This document shows, piece by piece, positions 20,254 through 32,580 of a DNA stretch of 64,000 nt. The position numbers and the translations under genes are program-made. The notes under the pieces are model-generated. The model was not told the origin of the DNA and made no database searches. It saw nothing but the letters and a program-made list of their open reading frames with translations. The DNA comes from Ilex aquifolium (lineage: Eukaryota; Streptophyta; Magnoliopsida; Aquifoliales; Aquifoliaceae), in assembly GCA_951799425.1 (NCBI GenBank), contig OX637402.1, positions 9,390,001-9,454,000 of the forward strand, read 5' to 3'. Position 1 is the first letter of the stretch. Every line of letters begins with the position of its first letter.

Positions 20254-22275
20254 TGTGACACCCCAAAATACGGGGGTCCGTTGATTACCCATCAACCCGC
20301 GGAATACCTGTAGATACCTAGTATCTCGATATCACACTGTTATGCCCCATTTACCGGGGTCCATAACTTAACGAAATTTGGGCAGAGTCTCCTTTGTATG
20401 GGGAGCTCTACCTAATACCCAACCTGTGCAATACACAATTACCAGACCCATCCGAGGTCAAATATAAAGCAAAGGCCGCACCGGGTCCATGTATAAGTAA
20501 ACATTGGCCACACTGGGTCCAATTAACCATACTTAAATCAAAACATGAAAGACTAATCTAACAATAGTCTTTATAAGTTTTATTACAATTATTTTACGCA
20601 TTACATGCCCCAAAATATAGTTTCTAACATGTAATTACACAAAACATTAAGTAAAGCCACATGCGGCTTTCTTCAAGCATGAGGGTCCAAAATGGAGCCA
20701 TCCGCCGGTGTATCTCTCCCACCTGAAATGTGTTCCCGTATAGGGTGAGTCAACGCCCAGTAGAGTATTTCCTACAGAGGCTACTCCTCAACCTATATGC
20801 ATATGAAATGTTCACATGCAACATTCATAAATCTGTAACCATTCCATCAAATAATATACAATTAAATGATGTAATGCTATAATGTGATGCCATGAATGAG
20901 GTGAGACCCACCCATGTGCACTCAACCCGAGTCCACTCTGACTCCCTTTACATGTCAATACCATGTATGTTAAACCGGGCTACCTAAGCCCCATGAAATG
21001 AGATGAGACTCATGTACTCAACCCGAGCCCTTCCCGGCTCCTTTCCCCCATGCAATGCCATGAGTATAAAAACCGGACTTCTCAAGCCCCCGCCATTGGT
21101 ATTACTCACCCAATAACAAATTTAAGAAAATCTCCGGGTCTTTCTTTGGGGTGGGCGTTTATGGACTTCCACCAACGGAACCCAACCGACACGGGATTTG
21201 TGGACTCTTTCCACCAACGGTGCCGCGTACACCAACACACTTTATGGGCTCTTATACCAACGGAAGTGCGTATCCGAAACACCGGGCCTTACACCCGAGA
21301 GGTCGTCTTGCCCCTTCTTGCTAACCCCGACCCAATCTTTTTCTTCTTTTTCATGCAACCATGCGACTCAGTTGAATAATCAATCCAACTTTCCCGAGCC
21401 CATCCACCAACCACCAAGCATGATGATTGATATATGCAACTACCCCCCCACACTCATGCAAGTTTCCCATGAATGTGACATTACCTTATGCCGAATATTT
21501 CATGAATGCCAATGAGCAATTTATCTCCATATTAGACTCCCATAATACCACATAGCTTGTGGTACAAACACCCATGCACAACATCATTATGACACAATGT
21601 CCATGTATGTGATGTTCCCGTACATATGCAATGTAATGACCCATTGCTTCTCTCATGCAAGGTTCATATGTAATGAATGCCATATGAACTGTCTCTACCA
21701 CATTCCAACATATGGTATTAACAACAACCATGCACACACACACACCACTCATGATGTGAATTCCCCGTGCATATGCAATGCGATGTATCATTGCAATAAA
21801 ATTATGTCACATATGTAATGCATGCCATATGGACTAAATTAACATAATCAATTCCATTCCATGGCAATTTACATTATAAACGTATAAATTCCATGCTTCA
21901 TCACAACAATTGATATATCAAAATATATATCTAACATTCACAATTTCAACATAAATCATATCGTACACATATGATTTTCATTTACCACATAAGGCATAAC
22001 ATGTTATTTATCATATAACAATTTCAATCCATTTAGGTATTTTGTCAAACACCTTCAAGGCAAACAACATGATAACATATATCATGCCCAATTTCCACAT
22101 AATTCAAGAAATTCCAATAGGCAATTTCTACATACCAATTTAGGATAAAATTATTTTACCTAAATTCTACCAATAGGCAAGTGTAATTTTCTAACAACCT
22201 ACCCACCATCTTCATTATTCCATAACCATATACATTTAAATATATGTATACATAGGTCAATATATATAGATATAC

Positions 22276-22325
<50 letters not shown>

Positions 22326-23198
22326 AGCCCATTTATCATAGGCATTTCTAGGTAAGAAATCAACCCAAGTAGGAGAACCCCTACCTCTTGTAGCATGAGA
22401 ATCCCGTAGGAAGCTCCCAAGACCCGAAAACCCAACTCGAAGCTTGATTTTCCCAACTCCCGAAATTTCACCTTCGGTGAATTTCGTTGTTTTTGGTACC
22501 CACGCGTAGCCTTCGTCGACGTGATCACTTCTCCCTTCTAGCTCAACGGAATCCGAGCAACAAAATACAACTCGAATCTTGATTTTCGTATACCCTCATC
22601 CGTTCACCTTCGGTAAAACTTGTGGTTTTTGGTACCCACGCGTAGATGAACTTTGCCTTTTGAATCGACGAATTCCGACAGACAGAACTCCCGGAATCGG
22701 AGCGGGAAGCTTGGAGATGAATTTTTTTCCTTCTCTTTTCTCCCCAACGTCCAGATCAGTAAACACACTGGTTTTTGTGTCTAAAACACAGATATTTGTG
22801 GATATTTATAACCCCGATGCGCGGTGCACGTCGCGCCACATGCCCCCCTTGTCCGGGTCCGTTTTTCGTCCCAAAATGATTCATTAAGTCCCGGATTAAG
22901 TCCAAATGAATTTTATTGGAACTTTAATCCAATTATAAGGAAATTTTATAAAATCCATTATTGGGGACCTTTAAAATTACATTCGCCACGCAGTCGCCTC
23001 GAACGACGTGCAAAAATCCGACTATCTCGGAATTCGACGAAATTTCTAGTGATTACTAGATTTCGCGTTGCGAATCCAATGGCGCACTCTGTTTCCTCAT
23101 CCGAGGTCTAGAACATGATTATTTCAAATACGCATAAGGGTAGAGAATTACCATTTTTCCCTTTTTCAGAAAAAGTTCAAATTTTCCCGGGTTTTACA
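20254..23198 (-). repeat. Array LTR 1 (3'-most in element sense), 2,945 bp
   Basis: The minus-strand LTR runs from TGTAAAACCCGGG (at 23198) to GGGGTGTCACA (at 20254). It keeps states that look ancestral (taccggggtcc, gggtccatgtat, gagcaattt, aatggcgcac), shared with LTR 2 or LTR 9 but not the central copies. Private changes include gggcgttta near 21152. The TATA box (minus strand) is at 22803-22810. Its outer edge carries the target duplication. Confidence 0.92.
22803..22810 (-). promoter_or_regulatory. TATA box of the array LTR (copy 1)
   Basis: The minus strand reads tataaata in ggttataaatatcc, about 390 bp from the LTR start. The same site recurs in all nine LTRs, for example at 35120-35127. 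The minus-strand open frames seen beyond it in each copy are duplicated leader sequence. Confidence 0.6.
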
Positions 23199-24321
23199 TT
23201 CTTCCCCCCTTAAAAAGAATTTTGTCCCCAAAATTCACACCCACGTGCACATTCAACCATATGCATATGTCACAACAATACAGTCTAAACTGTCCCACAT
23301 GTATCCGTCTCTCTCCCGGACTAGGTTCTAAACTCAACCAAGTTCGTTCGTAAAGGCACCACATATCCTGTGTACCTCTGTCCCATTTCCGGGACTACTA
23401 GAATACGAGGTAAAGTAACCTTCTTTGTAATTTGACAATAGTACCGAAACATCCCAAGGCGAGGCATTCGGTAGTGAAGTCCTTATTCAACCTAGAGTTC
23501 TCACAACTCTACCAGTGTCATTCTATGAAGAGCCATAGAGTAGACAACATACCGGGGTGTAACTCAACACTGAAGTCTACATCCCTACATGGAGGCAAAC
23601 ATTCGTAAGCTCATAAACATCTGAGGTGGACCAAATCTCTGTCTCACCTCGTTCTCTAGGGTAAAGCTTGCTAGCTAACCCATGAACTGTCCGTACCAAC
23701 GGAATTCATACTTTATTTGAGGTAAAACGTCATGCGTTTCTCCTAAAACTTAAAACATACACACTCCGAGGTGTAAACAGTGACCCGCTGACGATCACAA
23801 TCACTGACGACTCAGTGTGCCGTCAATCCGTCCATCCCAAGGATGACATCAAATTCTAACATGTCTGTGGAGTAGAATCCCCAACAATCCTAGCTCACAT
23901 TCCCGACATACCCATTTAGTACTCGCCCTAGCTCCTAGGGGAGAACTCACAAACAATGGCTCTTCCAAGATTACAATCTCTGAGCCCATTCCCTTACTCA
24001 AGTTAAATTGTCATAGGACAATAACTTAATATCCCAATGTAGGGACCAAGTTCAAAACAAGGAGAATTCCCTCACCGTCTCACTAGTAGACATTTAACCC
24101 ATGAACTCTCCCGTTCATCCTTTTTCGAACTCCCAAGGTTATGTTTTCTAACCCTAGTGTTCCTCTTTTTCATATACATTTTACCATGTATACAATTTAC
24201 ACATAACACATAATCATGTAACAAATAAAACACATAACATGAATGCACATGGAATGCAATGGTGTAAACCCATTTCCCTCAAGCCCTAGGTAAATCGTAT
24301 ACCTATGCTCTGATACCAAGC
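23199..24321 (-). pseudogene. Array internal segment 1 (1,123 bp): PPT, RT/protease remnant, PBS
   Basis: The plus strand starts with the complement of a polypurine tract and ends with the complement of tggtatcagagc (24307-24318). Between them, on the minus strand, are pieces of chromovirus pol: a protease C-terminal region (LEFDVILGMD, about 23831-23866) and the start of reverse transcriptase (DVDFSVELHPG, about 23551-23586, then a decayed PWG region). Gag, most of RT, RNase H, integrase and chromodomain are deleted. This copy lacks the 15-bp duplication present in all the others. Confidence 0.8.
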
Positions 24322-27300
24322 TGTGACACCCCAAAATCCGGGGGTCCGTTGATTACCCATCAACCCGCGGAATACCTGTAGATACCTAGTATCTCGATAT
24401 CACACTGTTATGCCCCATTTACCGGGGTCCATAACTTAACGAAATTTGGGCAGAGTTTCCTTTGTATGGGGAGCTCTACCCAATACCCAACCTGTGCAAT
24501 ACACAATTACCAGACCCATCCGAGGTCAAATATAATGCAAAGGCCGCACCGGGTCCATGTATAAGTAAACATTGGCCACACTGGGTCCAATTAACCATAC
24601 TTAAATCAAAACATGAAAGACTAATCTAACAATAGTCTTTATAAGTTCTATTACAATTATTTTACGCATTACATGCCCCAAAATATAGTTTCTAACATGT
24701 AATTACACAAAACATTAAGTAAAGCCACATGCGGCTTTCTTCAAGCATGAGGGTCCAAAATGGAGCCATCCGCCGGTGTATCTCTCCCACCTGATATGTG
24801 TTCCCGTATAGGGTGAGTCAACGCCCAGTAGAGTATTTCCTACAGAGGCTACTCCTCAACCTATATGCATATGAAATGTTCACATGCAACATTCATAAAT
24901 CCGTAACCATTCCATCAAATAATATACAAATAAATGATGTAATGCTATAATGTGATGCCATGAATGAGGTGAGACCCACCCATGTGCACTCAACCCGAGT
25001 CCACTCTGACTCCCTTTACATGTCAATGCCATGTATGTTAAACCGGGCTACCTAAGCCCCATGAAATGAGATGAGACTCATGTACTCAACCCGAACCCTT
25101 CCCGGCTCCTTTCCCCCATGCAATGCCATGAGTATAAAAACCGGACTTCTCAAGCCCCCGCCATTGGTATTACTCACCCAATAACTAATTTAAGAAAATC
25201 TCCGGGTCTTTCTTTGGGGTGGGCATTTATGGACTTCCACCAACGGAACCCAACCGACACGGGATTTATGGACTCTTTCCACCAACGGTGCCGCGTACAC
25301 CAACACACTTTATGGGCTCTTATACCAACGGAAGTGCGTATCTGAAACACCGGGCCTTGCACCCGAGAGGTCGTCTTGCCCCTTCTTGCTAACCCCGACC
25401 CAATCTTTTTCTTCTTTTTCATGCAACCATGCGACTCAGTTGAATAATCAATCCAACTTTCCCGAGCCCATCCACGAACCACCAAGCATGATGATTGATA
25501 TATGCAACTACCCCCTCACACTCATGCAAGTTTCCCATGAATGTGACATCACCTTATGCCCAATATGTCATGAATGCCAATGAGCAATTTATCTCCATAT
25601 TAGACTCCCATAATACCACATAGCTTGTGGTACAAACACCCATGCACAACATCATTATGACACAATGTCCATGTATGTGATGTTCCCGTACATATGCAAT
25701 GTAATGACCCATTGCTTCTCTCATGCAAGGTTCATATGTAATGAATGCCATATGAACTGTCTCTACCACATTCCAACATATGGTATTAACAACAACCATG
25801 CACACACACACACCACTCATGATGTGAATTCCCCGTGCATATGCAATGCGATGTATCATTGCAATAAAATTATGTCACATATGTAATGCATGCCATTTGG
25901 ACTAAATTAACATAATCAATTCCATTCCATGGCAATTTACATTATAAACGTATAAATTCCATGCTTCATCACAACAATTGATATATCAAAATATATATCT
26001 AACATTCACAATTTCAACATAAATCATATCGTACACATATGATTTTCATTTACCACATAAGGCATAACATGTTATTTATCATATAACAATTTCAATCCAT
26101 TTAGGTATTTTGTCAAACACCTTCAAGGCAAACAACATGATAACATATATCATGCCCAATTTCCACATAATTCAAGAAATTCCAATAGGCAATTTCTACA
26201 TACCAATTTAGGATAAAATTATTTTACCTAAATTCTACCAATAGGCAAGTGTAATTTTCTAACAACCTACCCACCATCTTCATTATTCCATAACCATATA
26301 CATTTAAATATATGTATACATAGGTCAATATATATAGATATACATGATTGATCAAAAACACGGTGTTGTTTTCTAACCTTTAAACATCACCCTCACCCTC
26401 AATGTGTGTATGGCTTATAGGAATGGGGGAGTGTCACTCTCCCTCGGAATGATGCAAAAGATTAGGCAACAACGGAATGGTGGTGGATGGAATTGTGGAA
26501 TGAACAAAATGTTATGAAATGGAATGCGTGTGTGGTGAACAGAAGTGCTCCCCAATCGCAAGGAGTCTTTCGTTGTCGATGTTTTACTTGGAAGAGTATT
26601 CCAAGGTCGTCTCCTCAGGGAAGGAAATGGAGTTTTGTGAAAGTGATTTTGCAAAAGTGAAAAGAAAGTGTAAAATCTTGTATTTGAGTTTTGTGTTTGG
26701 TTTGTGAATGAAAATGCAAATAAAGCAAGTGTTGATTAACCACAAAGGTTCACTCCAAAGAGAATGTCAAGCCAACTCAAAGCCTTCCTCCGATTGAGCA
26801 TGAATGAACGATTGATTCGGGAGAAGCTAGGGACGAGATTGGTGAGTAATCTAAGCATAAACCGTGACTAGGCCTACGGAATATCAAAGGCTCACCAACT
26901 CATCCACTCTCAACCCCGTCAAACCGAACCATTTGACTCTAAAGGGAGGAATGAAGAAGAGTTGAAAATGGTATTCCCAAGAGGAATTTTCCCTTGGATT
27001 AACCAACTTAAATCCTAGCTAATCATACATAAAAATGAAAGACAAGCATAATGTAAAGACATATAATGAAGACATGAAGCATGAAAATTAACTTACAACA
27101 AGAAATCTAAAGCTATGAAGAGAAATATTCAAAACCCATTTTAAGCTAAAAATGAAGAACTTGAAAGCATAACAATGGTGAAAAGTAAAGTGCAAGGCTA
27201 AACTTGAAATGAACATGAAATAGATGAGATTAAAGTGCAAGGATTAAGAATTACAAGAGTATGAAAGCTTACTACAACAAAAACGGAGAAGAAAATGCAA

Positions 27301-27691
27301 AAACGAAAATACTATTCATCATCTTCCTCCTTGGAGCTTTCTATCTCTACTCCTAAGCTTAGGTAGCCAACCCCCTTTCCAATGTGTGTTGAATGCTAAA
27401 TAAATGGAGTGTGAAAGACTTCCAATTTCGTGCATGGTGGTCCCCCTAGCATGTGCAAGCTCTCCCATCAAGAGAGGTTGAATGGATGGCTCTTCAAAGG
27501 CTATGGAGACAACCCACATGGTAGCCACATCTCTCCCATCCTCCATTAATTGCAAAGCCTCCAAAGTCTTCCAATAGGGTGTAGGAGGGATGTGGTTGTG
27601 TAAGAAAATGTTGGGGAGCAAGTGGGAGAAGAGTAGGTGGGACCCCCAAGCCTCAAAGATGAGTTACAGGCTGTTTTCGGCATTCTGGGCA

Positions 27692-27766
27692 AAACCTTCC
27701 GGAAGGTTTTTGTAAACCTTCCGGAAGGTCGACTCCAGTAGGCAAAACCTTCCGGAAGGTCTTTCG
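27692..27766. repeat. Cluster of CCTTCCGGAAGG palindromes
   Basis: Perfect palindromes occur at 27692-27709 (aaaccttccggaaggttt), 27716-27729 and 27747-27760, followed by a partial copy (ctttcggaagg). They are in the expected U3 position, but the TATA box here appears decayed. Confidence 0.85.
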
Positions 27767-28038
27767 GAAGGTGACAGCTCCGGACCAGTTTTGGTAGAAA
27801 TTTCATAACTCTTGATCGAACCGTTGGATTGAGCTGAAATTTTGACACCAAACAGAAGACACCCATATCTACAACTTTCATGTTTTGAACTTTTCCAAAT
27901 TATGAGTAGATCATGGTCAAAATGGAGGAATTCAGAGGCAGTGCTTCCAATTGTTGCTGCAGCTGGTGCCCTTGTTCCCAAGCACCAATGCCTTCTTGAT
28001 TTCTTCACTTTTAAGCCTCCAATTCTTCATGTATTGTG

Positions 28039-30326
28039 TGTGAAACCCGGGAAAATTTGATTTTTTTCTGAAAAGGGGCAAAATAGTCATTTGCCACTAC
28101 TGAGCGTATTTAAAATACATATGTTCTAGACCTCGGATGAGGAAACGGAGTGCGTCGTTGGATTCGCAACGCGAAATATAGTAACCACCAGAAAATTCGT
28201 CGAATTCCGAGATAGTCGGATTTTTGCACGTAGTTCGAGACGACTGCGTGGCGATGGATCTTTTAAAGGTCCCCAGTAATGGATTTTATAAAATTTCCTT
28301 ATAATTGGATTAAAGTTCCAATAAAATTAATTTGGACTTAATCCGGGATTTAATGAGTCGTTTCGGGACGAAAAACGGACCCGAAAGTCGAAAATATGCG
28401 GTGCGATGTGGACCGCTCATTTGCGACTATAAATAGGGAACAAATATCTGATTTTATTCAGATTCTTCAGCTAAAAAAACAGTATACACGTTTTTGGAGA
28501 GAGAGGAGAGAAAAAGTGGGTTTTTAAATTTTCTTTCGCCGATTCCGGGAGTTCCGTCCGTCGGAATTCGTCGATTCAAAAGGCAAAGTTGATCTACGCG
28601 ACAAGGGCTACGCGTGGGCACCAAAAACAAGGAATTTCACCGAAGATCTAAAGAGGCGATCTTGAGAGATTCAAAGTTTTGGAGTGGTTTTGGTGTTTTT
28701 GGGGGTTTTCTACACTCCTAAGAGGTAGGGGTTCTCCTACTTTGGTCTATTCTTGTTCTAGATGTAGATAAGTGTATATATATATATATATATATATGTA
28801 GGTTTATATATAGATATGCATGGTTCCATGAATTTGGGATGAGGAAGTGTGTTTGGAAAGTATTCATAACAAATTCAACCTTGAAATTAACTATAGAGAA
28901 TTACATGTGTGAATTCTCCTTAGGATTTGATGAATGTGGGCATGAATTGTTTGTAAATATATTGTATGCATTTAAGGTGTTTGTTTAAATGTCTTGGTTG
29001 ATGAAATGAGGTTATTTCAATGATATTGTGATAACATGTTTATGTGTATAGAGACAATTGAAATTATGCTCTATGTTGTCAAGCCATGACTTTGATATGT
29101 TGACATGAATATGAGATTTGGTAGTTATATGCACTTGATATAATTGTCATGAAGTTATGACATGTTGAACATGTGGATACATTGCTCATGTGGTAGTTAT
29201 TGCATTTTGAGCATTTTCATGGCATCACATTCATGGGACTATTGCATGAGTGTTGGTGTGTGGGAGATGCATGGATATAATCAACACCTTGTTTGGTAGT
29301 TGATATGTGGGCTTGGAAATGTGGACCGATGGTCACATGGAGTCACATGATTGCATTGCATAAGGAAAACTTGTGTTGGGTATAGCAAGAAGGGGCATGG
29401 CGACTTCCTTGGGTGAAAAGCCCTAAACCACTTGGTTCATACACTTCCCGGGGTGAAATTCCGCAAAAGTGTAATGCTTACGGAGCCAGGGTGAAATTCC
29501 AAAATCCGTTGCCCAAAGGAAACACAAGATTTGGTTATAAAAACACCCATTCAATGGGTAGATTCCAATAATGATCGGATTTCATAACGATCATTGGAAG
29601 GATTTTTTTCGTCAATAGACGGGTTGCATTACACTTTGGCGTTGCATTGTGTTGTGTGAGTCGGTGAGGACTCGGGTTGAAACGCATGGGTGAATGTTAC
29701 TTCATTCCATGGCATAGCATTGTTGCATTCCATCATAGAATGCATAAGTATGAGAAATGTTTAGTTATATGTTTATGTGATGATTACATGAGCATGTGCA
29801 TCTAGGGGAAGAGTAACCTCTATAGGTTTATCTCTACTGGGCGTTGTGCTCACCCTATACGGGAAACAATTTCAGGTGTTGGGTTTACACCGGCGATTGG
29901 CTCCCATGGAGAGCATCAAGGGTGAAGGGGGCCTATGTGTGGCCTTATCTCAAGATTTTGTAAACCTTTTGTTTTAAGATGGTTTATGACATGTAAATAT
30001 GGTAATCATATTTGACTACTTATAATGGAACCTTGTATGTTATATAAGTATGGTTAATTGGACTCAGTGTGGCCAATGTTTACTTATACATGGACCCGGT
30101 GCGGCAATTGCTTTATATTTGACCTCGGATGGGTCTGGAAATTGTGTATTGCAAAGGTTGGGTATTGGGTAGAGCTCCCCATACAAAGGAGACTCTGCCC
30201 AAATTTCGTAAGTTATGGACCCCGGTAAGTGGGGCATAACAGTGTGATATCGAGACACAAGGTATCTATAGGTATTCCGCGGGTTGATGGGTAATCAACG
30301 GACCCCCGGATTTTTGGGGCGTCACA
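28039..30326 (+). mobile_element. Solo LTR of the array's lineage, 2,288 bp, target duplication ttgtg
   Basis: It begins TGTGAAACCCGGG and ends GGGGCGTCACA, flanked by ttgtg (28034-28038 and 30327-30331). The 3' part (ggtattccgcgggttgatgg and following) closely matches the array LTRs in reverse, and the 5' block with cgaattccgagatagtcgg is also shared. The middle differs. It carries a good TATA box at 28428-28435. It lies opposite to the array in orientation and is the deepest insertion in this nest. Confidence 0.9.
28428..28435 (+). promoter_or_regulatory. TATA box of the solo LTR at 28039
   Basis: Tataaata in gcgactataaataggg, about 390 bp from the LTR start, the same relative position as in the array LTRs. 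Confidence 0.6.
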
Positions 30327-30519
30327 TTGTGTCCATGCCTTCACCACACATCCAACATAGTTGCAATGTCCTAAAATACATGATTTAAGCAATAAAAACT
30401 TGCAACATCAAAATATCAACATTATTCATAAATCGGCTAACCCTAAGTACTTAAATGCAAAAGTTGAGTTAAAATGCATGTAATGAGGCCTTGATATATG
30501 CAATATTATGTGCTCATCA

Positions 30520-30555
<36 letters not shown>

Positions 30556-31442
30556 AGCCCATTTATCATAGGCATTTCTAGGTAAGAAATCAACCCAAGT
30601 AGGAGAACTCCTACCTCTTGTAGCGTGAGAATCCCGTAGGAAGCTCCCAAGACCCGAAAACCCAACTCGAAGCTTGATTTTCCCAACTCCCGAAATTTCA
30701 CCTTCGGTGAAATTCGTTGTTTTTGGTACCCACGCGTAGCCTTCGTCGACGTGATCACTTCTCCCTTCTAGCTCAACGGAATCCGAGCAACAAAATACAA
30801 CTCGAATCTTGATTTTCGTATACCCTCATCCGTTCACCTTCGGTAAAACTTGTGGTTTTTGGTACCCACGTGTAGCCCTCGTCGCGTAGATGAACTTTGC
30901 CTTTTGAATCGACGAATTCCGACAGACGGAACTCCCGGAATCAGAGCGGGAAGCTTGGAGATGAATTTTTTTCCTTCTCTTTTCTCCCCAACGTCCAGAC
31001 CAGTAAACACACTGGTTTTTGTGTCTAAAACACAGATATTTGTGGATATTTATAACCCCGATGCGCGGTGCACGTCGCGCCACATGTCCCCCTCGTCCGG
31101 GTCCGTTTTTCGTCCCAAAATGATTCAGTAAGTCCCGGATTAAGTCCAAATGAATTTTATTGGAACTTTAATCCAATTATAAGGAAATTTTATAAAATCC
31201 AATATTGGGGACCTTTAAAATTACATTCGCCACGCAGTCGCCTCGAACGACGTGCAAAAATCTGACTATCTCGGAATTCGACGAAATTTCTAGTGATTAC
31301 TAGATTTCGCGTTGCGAATCCAATGGCGCACTCTGTTTCCTCATCCGAGGTCTAGAACATGATTATTTCAAATACGCATAAGGGTAGAGAATTACCATTT
31401 TGCCCTTTTTCAGAAAAAGTTCAAATTTTCTCGGGTTTTACA

Positions 31443-32580
31443 TTATTCCCCCCTTAAAAAGAATTTCGTCCCCGAAATTCACACCCACGTGCACATTCAA
31501 CCATATGCATATGTCACAACAATACAGTCTAAACTGTCCCACATGTATCCGTCTCTCTCCCGGACTAGGTTCTAAACTCAACCAAGTTCGTTCGTAAAGG
31601 CACCACATATCCCGTGTACCTCTGTCCCATTTCCGGGACCACTAGAATACGAGGTAAAGTAACCTTCTTTGTAATTTGACAATAGTACCGAAACATCCCA
31701 AGGCGAGGCATTCGGTAGTGAAGTCCTTATTCAACCTAGAGTTCTCACAACTCTACCAGTGTCATTCTATGAGGAGCCATAGAGTAGACAACATACCGGG
31801 GTGTAACTCAACACTGAAGTCTACATCCCTACATGGAGGCAAACATTCGTAAGCTCATAAACATCTGAGGTGGACCAAATCTCTGTCTCACCTCGTTCTC
31901 TAGGGTAAAGCTTGCTAGCTAACCCATGAACTGTCCGTACCAACGGAATTCATACTTTATTTGAGGTAAAACGTCATGCGTTTCTCCTAAAACTTAAAAC
32001 ATACACACTCCGAGGTGTAAACAGTGACCCGCTGACGATCACAATCACTGACGACTCAGTGTGCCGTCAATCCGTCCATCCCAAGGATGACATCAAATTC
32101 TAACATGTCTGTGGAGTAGAATCCCCAAGAATCCTAGCTCACATTCCCGACATACCCATTTAGTACTCACCCTAGCTCCTAGGGGAGAACTCACAAACAA
32201 TGGCTCTTCCAAGATTACAATCTCTGAGCCCATTCCCTTACTCAAGTTAAATTGTCATAGGACAATAACTTAATATCCCAATGTAGGGACCAAGTTCAAA
32301 ACAAGGAGAATTCCCTCACCGTCTCACTAGTAGACATTTAACCCATGAACTCTCCCGTTCATCCTTTTTCGAACTCCCAAGGTTATGTTTTCTAACCCTA
32401 GTGTTCCTCTTTTTCATATACATTTTACCATGTATACAATTTACACATAACACATAATCATGTAGCACATAATCATGTAACAAATAAAACACATAACATG
32501 AATGCACATGGAATGCAATGGTGTAAACCCATTTCCCTCAAGCCCTAGGTAAATCGTATACCTATGCTCTGATACCAAGC
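31443..32580 (-). pseudogene. Array internal segment 2 (1,138 bp)
   Basis: Same layout as segment 1, with a 15-bp direct duplication (acataatcatgtagc region, near 32455-32480) found in segments 2 to 8. It still reads cgtccccgaaattc next to the polypurine tract, so it is intermediate between segment 1 and the central copies. Confidence 0.8.

Larger units (their letters stand above)
26345..30519 (-). mobile_element. Athila/Tat-like solo LTR (1,882 bp net), target duplication ataca
   Basis: The ends TGATTGATC and GCTCATCA are flanked by ataca (26340-26344 and 30520-30524). It is the same family as the LTR starting at 62662: both share gtatggcttata and, about 200-260 bp in, a ccaaggtc...cagggaa block. 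A CCTTCCGGAAGG palindrome cluster lies at 27692-27766. Minus orientation is inferred from the TGATGAG start and the relative at 62662, whose TATA box is clear. No internal region is present, so it is a solo LTR. A further solo LTR sits inside it at 28039-30326. The lineage is inferred from its layout. Confidence 0.8.
24322..31442 (-). repeat. Array LTR 2 (2,941 bp net), split by a nested insertion
   Basis: The two parts are 24322-26344 and 30525-31442. With the insertion and one ataca duplication removed the length is 2,941 bp, matching its neighbours. The left part shares ancestral states with LTR 1; the right part has its own ctcgggttttaca end. It is therefore one of the older copies. Confidence 0.9.
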
